Of a stretch of 64,000 bases of DNA, positions 9,590 to 17,810 are shown one piece after another. This DNA comes from Ditibartonella apis (GTDB lineage Bacteria > Pseudomonadota > Alphaproteobacteria > Rhizobiales > Rhizobiaceae), in NCBI RefSeq assembly GCF_001952075.1, contig NZ_LXYU01000002.1:248001-312000 (forward strand), read 5' to 3'. The stretch's first letter is position 1. Each line of letters opens with the position of its first letter. The position numbers and the translations under genes are program-made. The notes beneath the pieces are model-generated. The model did no database searches and was not told where the DNA came from. It worked only from the letters and a program-made list of their open reading frames with translations.

Positions 9590-10609
9590 TCACTTGTCTT
9601 TATCGGGAATACCCTTGCCGTTGACAAATTCCATATCTTCCGGCGTCAACACAACTTCCCGCAATTCCCTGTTGACCAAAAAGGTTTCATTTTCAACCGC
9701 AGTCTCGGCAATTTCTATAGTCACATCATAGCGTTTTCTGAATGCCGCAATAATTTCATCAACAATTATTTCCGGTGCAGACGCACCGGCGGAAAGGCTC
9801 ACCGTGTGAACGTCATTCAAATGGGCAAAATCTATTTCCGTCGCACGTTGAACAAGCAATGACTTTTTGGCACCAAAGCGCTCGGCAACTTCGACCAAAC
9901 GACGGGAATTCGATGAATTCGGAGCACCAACAATCAAAAACAGATCACTGCCCGGAGCCGCTGCCCTCACCGCTTCCTGACGATTGGTCGTTGCATAACA
10001 AATCGACTCGGCAGCAGGTGGCTCGATATCGGGAAACCGGCGTTTCAATACCTCGATGATTTCTGCTGTGTCTTCAACAGACAAAGTCGTCTGGCTGACA
10101 AACCCCAATTTTTGACCGGGCAATGGCTGGTAATTTTCAGCATCCTCGACGTTTTCAATCAAACTTACTGTACCGGCGTCTACCTGCCCCATTGTTCCGA
10201 TAACTTCGGGATGACCGGAATGGCCAATCAGAATGACATGACGACCGTTGCGCTGATGACGCATAGCCTGTTTATGAACTTTTGACACTAACGGACAAGT
10301 TGCATCAAGATAAAACAGATTTTGCAAGCGCGCTTCTTCCGGCACCGATTTTGGCACACCGTGGGCCGAAAAAATCACCGGTTGGTTGTGGTGTTCGTCC
10401 GGTATCTCGTCAAGTTCCTCGACAAAAATTGCACCACGTGCCTGTAGCCCTTCAACCACATAGCGGTTATGGACGATCTCGTGGCGCACATAGACGGGCG
10501 CACCATATTTTTTCAATGCAAGAATGACAATCTGTATCGCCCTGTCGACTCCCGCGCAAAAACCGCGCGGCCCGCAAAGGCGAATTGTTAATGGAGGTTT
10601 TGATGTCAT
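9590..10609 (-). CDS. ispH: 4-hydroxy-3-methylbut-2-enyl diphosphate reductase
   Basis: The last enzyme of the MEP isoprenoid pathway, reducing HMBPP to IPP and DMAPP. The 339 residues carry the three iron-sulfur-cluster cysteines in GFCAGVDRAI (near residue 16), DATCPLV (near residue 103) and ESICYATTNRQ (near residue 205), with the conserved histidines HEIVHN and SAHGVP. The start has an AAGGAAAG site. It sits between coxF and thrB on the minus strand. In many Rhizobiales the ctaG, ctaE and surf1 genes lie between coxF and ispH; here coxF ends only 27 bases upstream of ispH. Confidence 0.97.
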   Translation of the reverse strand: MTSKPPLTIRLCGPRGFCAGVDRAIQIVILALKKYGAPVYVRHEIVHNRYVVEGLQARGAIFVEELDEIPDEHHNQPVIFSAHGVPKSVPEEARLQNLFYLDATCPLVSKVHKQAMRHQRNGRHVILIGHSGHPEVIGTMGQVDAGTVSLIENVEDAENYQPLPGQKLGFVSQTTLSVEDTAEIIEVLKRRFPDIEPPAAESICYATTNRQEAVRAAAPGSDLFLIVGAPNSSNSRRLVEVAERFGAKKSLLVQRATEIDFAHLNDVHTVSLSAGASAPEIIVDEIIAAFRKRYDVTIEIAETAVENETFLVNRELREVVLTPEDMEFVNGKGIPDKDK

Positions 10610-10636
10610 AATCTTTCCTTGGGTGAACCCGTTATT

Positions 10637-10789
10637 TCAGGCACCCACATGCGCCATCGTGGCCGCATATACAAGAAGAACAAAAAGAAAAAGTGCAATA
10701 GCAAGGCCTTTTGCCCTATGACGCTGAGCTTTTTTCTGAATTTCTGTAAGTTCGATTTGATTGAGAGGCTTGTGCCCGTCCATATTCAT
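10637..10789 (-). CDS. CoxF-like small membrane protein
   Basis: A 50-residue protein with a charged N-terminal half ([15 protein letters not shown]) and a single C-terminal membrane helix. Position and shape match the small coxF gene found between ctaB (cyoE) and ctaG in Rhizobiales cytochrome aa3 operons; its exact role there is unclear. Its ATG overlaps the cyoE stop as ATGA, so translation is probably coupled. A longer open frame continues upstream inside cyoE but is only a shadow. Retention here is notable because the ctaG and ctaE genes that normally follow are missing. Confidence 0.75.
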   Translation of the reverse strand: MNMDGHKPLNQIELTEIQKKAQRHRAKGLAIALFLFVLLVYAATMAHVGA

Positions 10790-11730
10790 GCTCCCGGATA
10801 GCCCATGAGGCGAGTAGCCAGCGATTCTATCAGTAGCACTGCAAACAAAGCTGCGAGATAAAAGAGCGAGAAGAAAAACAGTTTCTTCGCACGTGCCACA
10901 GTTTCTTCGCGATTTTCCGTCTTCCAAAGTTGGTAGGAATGATAGACGAAGATAACGCCTAAAATTGTCGACAAAGCCCCGTAAGTCATGCCGGCAAAAC
11001 CGATAAAATAGGGTGCAATTCCACATAGCGCCATCAAAATTGCATAAACGAAAATCTGGTTTTTCGTCGATCGCTCGCCTTTCACATTCGGCATCATTGG
11101 AATATGGGCAGCACCATAATCGGTCGTAACAAAAAGCGAGAGGGCCCAGAAATGCGGAGGGGTCCACATAAATATAATGAGAAAGAGCACAACGCTTTCA
11201 ATGCTGATTGTACCGGTTGCCGCTGCCCAGCCGATCATAGGAGGAAATGCACCAGCAGCACCGCCGATAACGATATTTTGCGGCGTAGAGCGTTTAAGCC
11301 ACATGGTATAGATCACGACATAAAAGAATATTGTAAAAGCAAGAAATGCGGCCGAAAACCAGTTGATGAAAATGCCCATTGTAAGCACTGACAATGCCGA
11401 CAATACGAGGCCGAAAACCAGCACTTCACCGCCCGTTAACTTGCCAGCCGGTATAGGACGTTTTTTAGTGCGTTTCATGATGGCATCAATATCGGCATCA
11501 TACCACATATTCAAAGCGCCCGACGCCCCGCCACCAACGGCAATGCATAAAATTGCCAGAAAGCCGAGAACGGGATTGATAGGATTAGGTGCGACCATCA
11601 TGCCGACAAGTGCTGTGAATACGACCAGAGACATCACCCGCGGCTTCAAAAGAATTATATAGTCGTTCGCATCGGCTTCCGAAGGGCCAACCAAATGCGG
11701 TTTTTGCGATGCTTGCTTTGATATGGACAT
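10786..11730 (-). CDS. cyoE: Protohaem IX farnesyltransferase (haem O synthase)
   Basis: A 314-residue UbiA-superfamily prenyltransferase (CyoE/CtaB) with about nine membrane helices, adding a farnesyl group to haem B to make haem O for terminal oxidases. The prenyl-diphosphate-binding aspartate motif is visible as [15 protein letters not shown] near residue 75, and the second conserved region as [11 protein letters not shown] near residue 190. It overlaps the coxF-like gene by three bases. Upstream lies a CtaD-like gene, but 471 bases of non-coding DNA separate them, so cyoE may have its own promoter. Since most aa3 oxidase genes are absent, its product may serve a bo3-type oxidase encoded elsewhere; this is an inference. 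Confidence 0.95.
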   Translation of the reverse strand: MSISKQASQKPHLVGPSEADANDYIILLKPRVMSLVVFTALVGMMVAPNPINPVLGFLAILCIAVGGGASGALNMWYDADIDAIMKRTKKRPIPAGKLTGGEVLVFGLVLSALSVLTMGIFINWFSAAFLAFTIFFYVVIYTMWLKRSTPQNIVIGGAAGAFPPMIGWAAATGTISIESVVLFLIIFMWTPPHFWALSLFVTTDYGAAHIPMMPNVKGERSTKNQIFVYAILMALCGIAPYFIGFAGMTYGALSTILGVIFVYHSYQLWKTENREETVARAKKLFFFSLFYLAALFAVLLIESLATRLMGYPGA

Positions 11731-12201
11731 ATATAACCCGTTCTTTTAAATGCACCTTTTAAAGCGGTGCCTTCGTGGCATTACTGGACGAAAGGTCAAA
11801 ACAACCTCGACTATAGAAGCTATTTTAACAACAAAACGCAACTATTAATTTGTTTTTTAAGGAAACAATATCGATTTCTTGAAGATCAAACCGACTTTAA
11901 GCACGTTGTTCGGGGCGCTCAATTCAATGGCAAAAGCAGGAAAAATTTTCCGCTTATTTTGTATGCACTATTCCATTTTCGAAAATGAATTTTTGAAAAA
12001 TATACCAACGTAAATTTAAAAATCCGATTGCGGAATAGATAATTAAAATCACACATCTGATGCTTTTTTTAAAAATATGTGTTGCTAACCTTTCAGAGAA
12101 TTTTCTCCGGTTATAAGGTAATTGGCTCGCCCCATACCTAATCGGCTCAAACTTAAACAATAAACGCTTTTGATTTCAAAAATCCGTAAGCCCGGTAGCC
12201 A
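11731..12201. other. AT-rich intergenic gap inside the cta remnant
   Basis: A 471-base stretch between the start of cyoE and the end of the CtaD-like gene. It is clearly AT-rich and I see no convincing gene; the only open frame on the plus strand (11767-11988) has unlikely composition and no ribosome-binding site. In intact operons ctaB follows ctaD closely, so this gap may be the remains of deleted or decayed sequence and may contain a new cyoE promoter. Confidence 0.6.
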
Positions 12202-13680
12202 TTATTTCGTTACGACAGGCACTTTTTCCCATGCGTCTTTGTTAGGAGGTGACGGCAATTGCCATTCCAAAGTCAAAGCCCCCTCGCCCCACGGATTACC
12301 TTCTGCTTTTTGTTTTACAATAAAAGTTTTACAGAGCCCGAATAGAAAAACAATAACCGAAAAGGCTGCAAGAAGTGCCCCGACTGACGAGAACATAACC
12401 GATATAGCCGGACTGAAAAGAGCATTATCAGTTAATTCATTGAGATGTTGAGGCAGGAAAATAGCGTTAACGCCAATAAACAATGACCAGAAGTGCAAAT
12501 TCGTGATGGCTTTGCTGCAACGATATCCCGTCATTTTCGGCAACCAGTAATACCAACCGGCAAAAATTGCAAAAACAGCACTGAGTGACAGGATGTAATG
12601 GAAGTGGGCAACAAATGCAGACTGATCTTTCGGGCTAATGCCGTTGCCAATTGTTACAAGCTGCAATGCTGAAAGTTGCCCCATCAGGACAATAAAGAAA
12701 AAGCCCATTGCCCACAACATCGGTGTCTCGAATTTGAAATTGCTTTGAACCAATGTCACACACCAGCTCAAAAGGATAAAAGCAGTTGGTAAAATGATAA
12801 AAGGCACCGCAACTTTGAAATAATGAGCCATGATATCAGGCTTCTCGAATTGGAAAAGATCGTTCATCCAAAGAATGAAACCGATTGTGCCAGTAAACAC
12901 CATAGCCGCAATGACAATGTTTTCCATAAAAAGACGACGCTTGCAGAAGGTTACCAGAATTTCACTGATAATTCCGAAAGCCGGCAGGAGCAGCACAAAA
13001 ATTTCCGGATGGCTGAAGAACCATACCATCATTGATAAATGTCCGGCATTGCCCGAACTGTTAAAAACAAGTTGTGTCAAAGCCGCAAGCATCGCCGGAA
13101 CCGAAACCAGTCCCAGAAACGACGAGACGAGCACCGACCAGACAAAAACCGGCAACCGAGAAAGAGTAAGTCCCGGCGCCCGCATTGTAATAATTGTTGT
13201 AATGAAATTGATAAAAGTAATAATGAATGAGATCGACCCGATGACGATCGTTGCAAGCATCAATATTTTGAAGTTATTTCCATCACCGTCTGACAAAAGT
13301 GCAATGAATCCAAAAAGAATAGTAATGGGTAACAATAAGAAAGCTGCCAAATTTGCACGTGGAAATGCAACATTATGGGTGCCGATCATTAACGGTACAA
13401 ACCAGTTGGCAAAACCGCCGATCAATGCAGGCATAACCATGAAGAACACCAAAATCAGCGCGTGCGCCGTGCTCATGAATGATAAAAGAGCTGTATCTTT
13501 CGGAAAAATGCCGTCGAGAAAGGCAAAATCGTTTTCGTTCATAGAAAGACGCAAGGCAAACGAAAATACTGCACCGATGACGCCTGCTACGATTGCGAGC
13601 ACCAGATAGAGTGTACCGATTGCTTTGCTATCCAAGTTCGATAACGATGAAAAAAAACTTTTCTTTGCGTATTCAGACAT
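12202..13680 (-). CDS. CtaD-like haem-copper oxidase subunit I lacking most CuB ligands
   Basis: A 492-residue, twelve-helix-type protein homologous to cytochrome aa3 subunit I, recognisable from AIGTLYLV, MPALIGGF, NWFVPLMIG, MRAPGLTL, HFHYILSL and the C-terminal LEWQLPSPP. Haem ligands are kept: H73 in helix II and H359/H361 in helix X. The first CuB histidine is kept (H224, HPE), but the His-His pair of helix VII is N273-D274, the cross-linking tyrosine is F228, the K-channel lysine is I302, the D-channel aspartate is N103 and the propionate-binding arginine pair is gone. The GTGWTVYPPL loop is missing. Oxygen reduction at a haem-CuB centre is therefore unlikely. The frame is intact, which argues against a simple pseudogene. 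ctaC and ctaE are absent nearby. The ATG at 13680 is preferred over a TTG seven codons upstream; neither has a good ribosome-binding site. Confidence 0.85.
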   Translation of the reverse strand: MSEYAKKSFFSSLSNLDSKAIGTLYLVLAIVAGVIGAVFSFALRLSMNENDFAFLDGIFPKDTALLSFMSTAHALILVFFMVMPALIGGFANWFVPLMIGTHNVAFPRANLAAFLLLPITILFGFIALLSDGDGNNFKILMLATIVIGSISFIITFINFITTIITMRAPGLTLSRLPVFVWSVLVSSFLGLVSVPAMLAALTQLVFNSSGNAGHLSMMVWFFSHPEIFVLLLPAFGIISEILVTFCKRRLFMENIVIAAMVFTGTIGFILWMNDLFQFEKPDIMAHYFKVAVPFIILPTAFILLSWCVTLVQSNFKFETPMLWAMGFFFIVLMGQLSALQLVTIGNGISPKDQSAFVAHFHYILSLSAVFAIFAGWYYWLPKMTGYRCSKAITNLHFWSLFIGVNAIFLPQHLNELTDNALFSPAISVMFSSVGALLAAFSVIVFLFGLCKTFIVKQKAEGNPWGEGALTLEWQLPSPPNKDAWEKVPVVTK

Positions 13681-13955
13681 CAATTTTGCCAACGTAATCA
13701 AGCAATCTATTGATTGCGAAACCTGTTTTCACTTCGTTTAACAACATATTTACATCAAAACAATGCGACAAACAGCCCCAAATAGAAACACTTCATTGCC
13801 ATAATTGTCAATTCTGCGCGCTTTTGCCATGTTCTTGCCCAAGAATTGAACTTTAAGTGATATCTGTTGTGAATGGTTTACACTGTCGTGCTTGTGGACT
13901 CTTTTCACAAACGCTGAAGCGCGATATCGTCAGGATGATTCGAGCAGGAGTTTCT

Positions 13956-14498
13956 ATGTCACTTCGTCATTTTTTCAAACGAGCTTGTGGCGTCGCCGCG
14001 TCTTCTCTAACGATGATCGGGCTTTGCCTTGCTCTTGCAGAGGCGCAAACGCCCAACCAACAGGATGTGCCTGCTCCGAAAACTTTTGGAGCATGGACGA
14101 AAGTCTGTTCTCTCCCCCCGGGGACACCGAATGTCCAATGTGAAGTTGTCCAGAATGTGCGTGCGCAAAACCGGCCCGACATTGCTTTTCGTGTCACGCT
14201 TTATAAGTTGCCGAAAAATCAGGGTACACTTATGCGGGTCTTTGTTCCTATCCGAGTTGAACTGCGTCTGGGCGTAGGGATCAAGATAGACAATAAAGAT
14301 ATGGGCAAAATGGAATATCGTCGCTGTCTTGGTGACAATTGCGTAGCCGAAGCATTTCTGAAAGATGATGATCTTAAGTCATTTCTTGAAGGGAAAATGG
14401 CAACCTATTTCATATTTACGACACCTGAAGAAGGTGTCGGCGGCATGATCGACCTTAACGGCTTGAAGGACGCTTACGCTTCCCTGCCAAAAGAATAA
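13956..14498 (+). CDS. Invasion-associated locus B (IalB) family protein
   Basis: About 180 residues with a signal peptide (1-30, ending near AEAQT) and the IalB domain: FGAWTKVCS near residue 48, a paired-cysteine pattern (VCS..VQCE and RRCLGDNC) and the C-terminal half with a hydrophobic strand before IDLNGL. IalB of Bartonella bacilliformis is linked to erythrocyte entry, but the family is widespread in Rhizobiales with unclear roles, so no invasion function can be assumed. The ATG at 13956 has an AGGAG site five bases upstream; longer in-frame starts at 13857 and 13935 lack one. It is divergent from the CtaD-like gene, and tldD follows on the same strand. Confidence 0.88.
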   Translation: MSLRHFFKRACGVAASSLTMIGLCLALAEAQTPNQQDVPAPKTFGAWTKVCSLPPGTPNVQCEVVQNVRAQNRPDIAFRVTLYKLPKNQGTLMRVFVPIRVELRLGVGIKIDNKDMGKMEYRRCLGDNCVAEAFLKDDDLKSFLEGKMATYFIFTTPEEGVGGMIDLNGLKDAYASLPKE

Positions 14499-14625
14499 GG
14501 CGAAAACGATAGCAACCCGCGGATCATTCTGACCGATCAATAAAGATTGAAGCGGCCTTTATTATCGTGCTCGTGTCTTTTATATAAATGGGCGACAAGG
14601 GCCGTTTTAAAGACAGGAAAATTAT

Positions 14626-16038
14626 ATGAAACCTCTGATCGAACAATTCGACGTTGGAGCCAATGATGTCCAATCGATTGTGAAGGATACTTTGAAAAAT
14701 GCTGACGATGGCGAATTGTTTCTTGAATATCGTGAAAGTGAATCACTCCTTTTCGATAATGGAAGACTGAAAAATGGTTCGTTCAATCAGGATAAAGGTT
14801 TCGGTTTACGTGCTGTAGCGGATGAGGCAACCGGTTATGCCCATTCCGGAGAGCTCACAAAAGCGGCATTAAAAAGAGCCTCGGATGCAGCAAAGGCTGT
14901 CACCAACGGCTACCAAGGAACTTATAGCGCGGCACCACGTGGCACCAATAAAAAGCTTTATGACGAACTGAACCCGCTCAATTCCCCCTCGTTCGAAGCT
15001 AAGGTAGCACTTCTTAAAAAGATCGATTCTTATATCCGCAATAAAAATGATGCCGTTCGGCAAGTCTCTGTATCGCTTGCCGGTTCGTTGCAACAAGTCG
15101 AGATTTTACGTGCCGATGGCGAGCTTGTAAGAGATGTTCGCCCGCTTGTGCGGCTTGCTGTTTCAGTGGTTGCAGGAAAAGGTGACCGTCTTGAAAATGG
15201 TTTTTACGGTTGCGGTGGCAGGCAAGCTTTTGACCGCTTTATTGCGGAAGACAATTGGCAAATGGCAGCCGACGAAGCACTCCGTATGGCTCTGGTCAAT
15301 CTCGAGGCCGAACCTGCACCGGCTGGCACATTCGACGTGGTTCTTGCAAGCGGGTGGCCGGGTGTTATGTTGCATGAAGCTGTTGGACACGGGCTTGAAG
15401 GCGATTTTAACCGCAAAAAGACTTCTGCTTTTTCTGGTCTCATGGGACAACAGGTCGCTGCAAAAGGTGTGACAGTTATTGATGACGGCTCGATTGCGGG
15501 ACGCCGTGGGTCGCTTACCGTTGATGACGAAGGAACACCTTCCGCACGCAACGTTCTGATCGAAGACGGAAAGCTTGTCGGCTATATGCAAGACCGGCTT
15601 AATGCGCGTTTGATGGGAATGCGCCCCACCGGCAACGGACGGCGAGAATCCTATGCCTGTGCACCAATGCCCAGAATGACCAATACAATGATGTTAGGCG
15701 GCCAATACACTCCTGAAGAGGTGCTCGGCTCCTTGAAGGACGGTATCTATGCTGTTTCCTTCGGTGGCGGACAGGTTGATATTACTTCCGGAAAATTTGT
15801 GTTCGAATGTACCGAAGCCTATCGTGTCAGAAATGGCAAAATCGTTGCCCCGATCAAAGGGGCTACACTTATCGGCAATGGTCCGGAAGCCATGAAACGC
15901 ATCACCATGATCGGCAACGACCCCAAACTTGACAATGGCATCGGTACCTGTGGCAAGAATGGCCAAAGTGTTCCTGTCGGTGTCGGACTTCCGCATTTGC
16001 GTATTAATGCAATGACGATTGGTGGCACAGCCGTTTGA
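14626..16038 (+). CDS. tldD: Metallopeptidase TldD
   Basis: A 470-residue TldD, one half of the TldD-PmbA(TldE) zinc peptidase that degrades unfolded peptides and processes some modified peptides. The zinc motif HExxxH is present as HEAVGH near residue 250, within MLHEAVGHGLEGDF, and the C-terminal NGIGTCGKNGQ segment with a conserved cysteine is typical. The partner gene pmbA is not in the window. The ATG follows an AGACAGGAAAATT region. A strong hairpin lies about 65 bases after the stop. In related genomes, as I recall, tldD sits directly before ctaC; here the cta remnant is on the opposite strand on the other side of the IalB-family gene. Confidence 0.96.
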   Translation: MKPLIEQFDVGANDVQSIVKDTLKNADDGELFLEYRESESLLFDNGRLKNGSFNQDKGFGLRAVADEATGYAHSGELTKAALKRASDAAKAVTNGYQGTYSAAPRGTNKKLYDELNPLNSPSFEAKVALLKKIDSYIRNKNDAVRQVSVSLAGSLQQVEILRADGELVRDVRPLVRLAVSVVAGKGDRLENGFYGCGGRQAFDRFIAEDNWQMAADEALRMALVNLEAEPAPAGTFDVVLASGWPGVMLHEAVGHGLEGDFNRKKTSAFSGLMGQQVAAKGVTVIDDGSIAGRRGSLTVDDEGTPSARNVLIEDGKLVGYMQDRLNARLMGMRPTGNGRRESYACAPMPRMTNTMMLGGQYTPEEVLGSLKDGIYAVSFGGGQVDITSGKFVFECTEAYRVRNGKIVAPIKGATLIGNGPEAMKRITMIGNDPKLDNGIGTCGKNGQSVPVGVGLPHLRINAMTIGGTAV

Positions 16039-16564
16039 ACGACTTGATGCAAGGTTATTATAAAACCTGTATTTTTCTATTTACTGGAAATGCCGAACAT
16101 TTACCCTGCATTCCGGTCGAATGACCGGTGCGGGGCATTAAATCATGGATAGGAACAGTTAAACCTTTTTCCCCGCCGTAATCGTTAGGCTTGAAATCCT
16201 GATAGAACAAAATGGTTTCCAAAGGCCACCTCTTCCGGCTCCGGAAAACCACAGGAAATACTTATTTTTCATGTCTCCCGAACAAGCTCCCGCATCTATA
16301 ACTTATAGTTCTTTTCGCTGATCAGATCTCAATTCAAAATAATTTCCTGTCAGTATGCAATGGTTACCCGATAACATTGCAGATGCCGCCCTAACGATGG
16401 CAAAGACAGGCCTTTTAGCTCGTAAAAAATAAGTCAGAGAAATTTTATTCCGTGCCGGAATTATCTTGTTTTTTCTATAGTTTGCGTTGAAAATGGGAAA
16501 CAAATTTTGTAGGCAAAGTAATGAAATTGCCCCGTGAGGGTTTTCGTGATTGAAAGGAATTTCC
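16039..16564. other. Intergenic region between tldD and the YeeE gene
   Basis: A 526-base gap. It contains a strong hairpin at 16104-16135, listed separately, and probably the promoter of the YeeE gene in its AT-rich right part (about 16430-16500). Open frames here, such as 16303-16572 on the minus strand, have no ribosome-binding site or recognisable composition and I do not call them. Confidence 0.6.
16104..16135. terminator. Strong hairpin after tldD
   Basis: The plus strand reads CCCTGCA, TT, CCGGTC, a GAAT loop, GACCGG, TGCGGGG. This gives a six-base-pair inner stem and a seven-pair outer stem (one G-T) with a TT bulge. No long T-run follows on either strand, so it is either a weak transcription end for tldD or an RNA 3'-end stabiliser. 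Confidence 0.5.
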
Positions 16565-17788
16565 ATGTACACGGTCGTGTCTGGTCAGCCTCAAAAGCTG
16601 TCTCATCATTTTACACTTCCAAAAATTATCAGCGCTTTATTCATTGTGCTTGCTGCTATTTGGCTTTCAGTTAGCTATAGCGTTGAGCAAGGGCTTTTGC
16701 TTCTTGTCGGTGCAGCCCTTGGAATAACGCTTTACCATGCATCATTCGGCTTTACATCCGCCTGGCGCAATTTCATCCTTGAAGGTCGTGGGCGCGGTTT
16801 GCGCGTGCAAATGCTGATGCTGGCAATTGCTGTTTTACTTTTTTTCCCGACATTAAGCCTCGGTGAAGTTTTTGGCCATCCCGTCAATGGCTCGCTCGCC
16901 CCTTTGAGCCTGTCGGTTATCATCGGAGCATTTATGTTCGGCATCGGAATGCAACTTGCCGGTGGCTGCGCTTCCGGTGTGTTATTTACTCTCGGTGGCG
17001 GCAATGCCCGCATGCTTCTCGTTCTTGCATTTTTTGTTCTTGGCGGTTTTGTTTCAACGGCTCATGCATCATTCTGGGCAAATATGCCGGCACTGAAACC
17101 GGTTTCGCTAGTTAAAACCCTTGGCGCACCATTAGGAATTTTGGTCTCGCTTATGCTTTTTGCAATCATTGCATCGGTGACCGTTATCATCGAAAAACGT
17201 CGTCATGGTGCGCTTGAACAGGAAAAGCCGACAACTCACAAAGGTTTACAACGTTTTTTCCGAGGCCCTTGGCCGATGGTCTGGGGCGGCATTGCCTTGG
17301 CATTGCTTAATTATTTGACACTTGTGATTTCAGGAAAACCATGGAGCATTGCCGGCGCCTTTCCGATTTGGGGGGCAAAAATCAGCTCTGCTCTCGGTGT
17401 CGACGTCGCAAGCTGGCAGTTCTGGCAAAACCCGGGAAATGCAAAAAACCTTAGCTCGAGCATATTTTCCAATGTCACTTCGGTGATGGATTTCGGCATT
17501 ATTGCCGGAGCAATGCTTGCTGCCGGTTTAGCTGGCCGTTTTGCTTTCAAATTCCGTATGCCTGTCGGATCTGCATGTGCAGCCGTTATTGGCGGGCTAC
17601 TCCTTGGATATGGTGCCCGTGTTGGCTTCGGCTGCAATATCGGTGCCTATTTTTCAGGTATCGCATCTGGCAGCTTGCATGGCTGGCTTTGGGTTGTGGC
17701 CGCGTTCTTCGGAAATACGGCCGGGGTTTACCTAAGACCGGTTTTTTATAAAAATCCTCAAACTGCGCCGCAGATCAAATCCTGCTAG
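16565..17788 (+). CDS. YeeE/YedE family sulfur (thiosulfate) transporter
   Basis: About 407 residues with roughly ten membrane helices in two homologous halves, each carrying the family's cysteine motif: GGCASGV near residue 135 and GSACAAV plus GFGCNIG near residues 335-360. These cysteines are the thiosulfate-relay residues of characterised TsuA-type transporters, so uptake of thiosulfate or a related sulfur compound across the inner membrane is likely. The ATG at 16565 has a GAAAGGAA site; a TTG five codons upstream overlaps that site and was rejected. No tsuB-type sulfur-carrier gene is adjacent. It converges with an RNA methyltransferase gene with 22 bases between stops. Confidence 0.9.
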   Translation: MYTVVSGQPQKLSHHFTLPKIISALFIVLAAIWLSVSYSVEQGLLLLVGAALGITLYHASFGFTSAWRNFILEGRGRGLRVQMLMLAIAVLLFFPTLSLGEVFGHPVNGSLAPLSLSVIIGAFMFGIGMQLAGGCASGVLFTLGGGNARMLLVLAFFVLGGFVSTAHASFWANMPALKPVSLVKTLGAPLGILVSLMLFAIIASVTVIIEKRRHGALEQEKPTTHKGLQRFFRGPWPMVWGGIALALLNYLTLVISGKPWSIAGAFPIWGAKISSALGVDVASWQFWQNPGNAKNLSSSIFSNVTSVMDFGIIAGAMLAAGLAGRFAFKFRMPVGSACAAVIGGLLLGYGARVGFGCNIGAYFSGIASGSLHGWLWVVAAFFGNTAGVYLRPVFYKNPQTAPQIKSC

Positions 17789-17810
17789 AGATAAGCGCAG
17801 TTCACATTTC

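Noticed and set aside
11767..11988. 73-codon plus-strand open frame upstream of cyoE
   Set aside because: Aromatic-rich, no ribosome-binding site, in AT-rich DNA.
12830..13609. 259-codon plus-strand open frame
   Set aside because: It lies entirely antisense to the CtaD-like gene. Its composition (many T, N, K, I runs) is what the reverse of a hydrophobic membrane protein gives.
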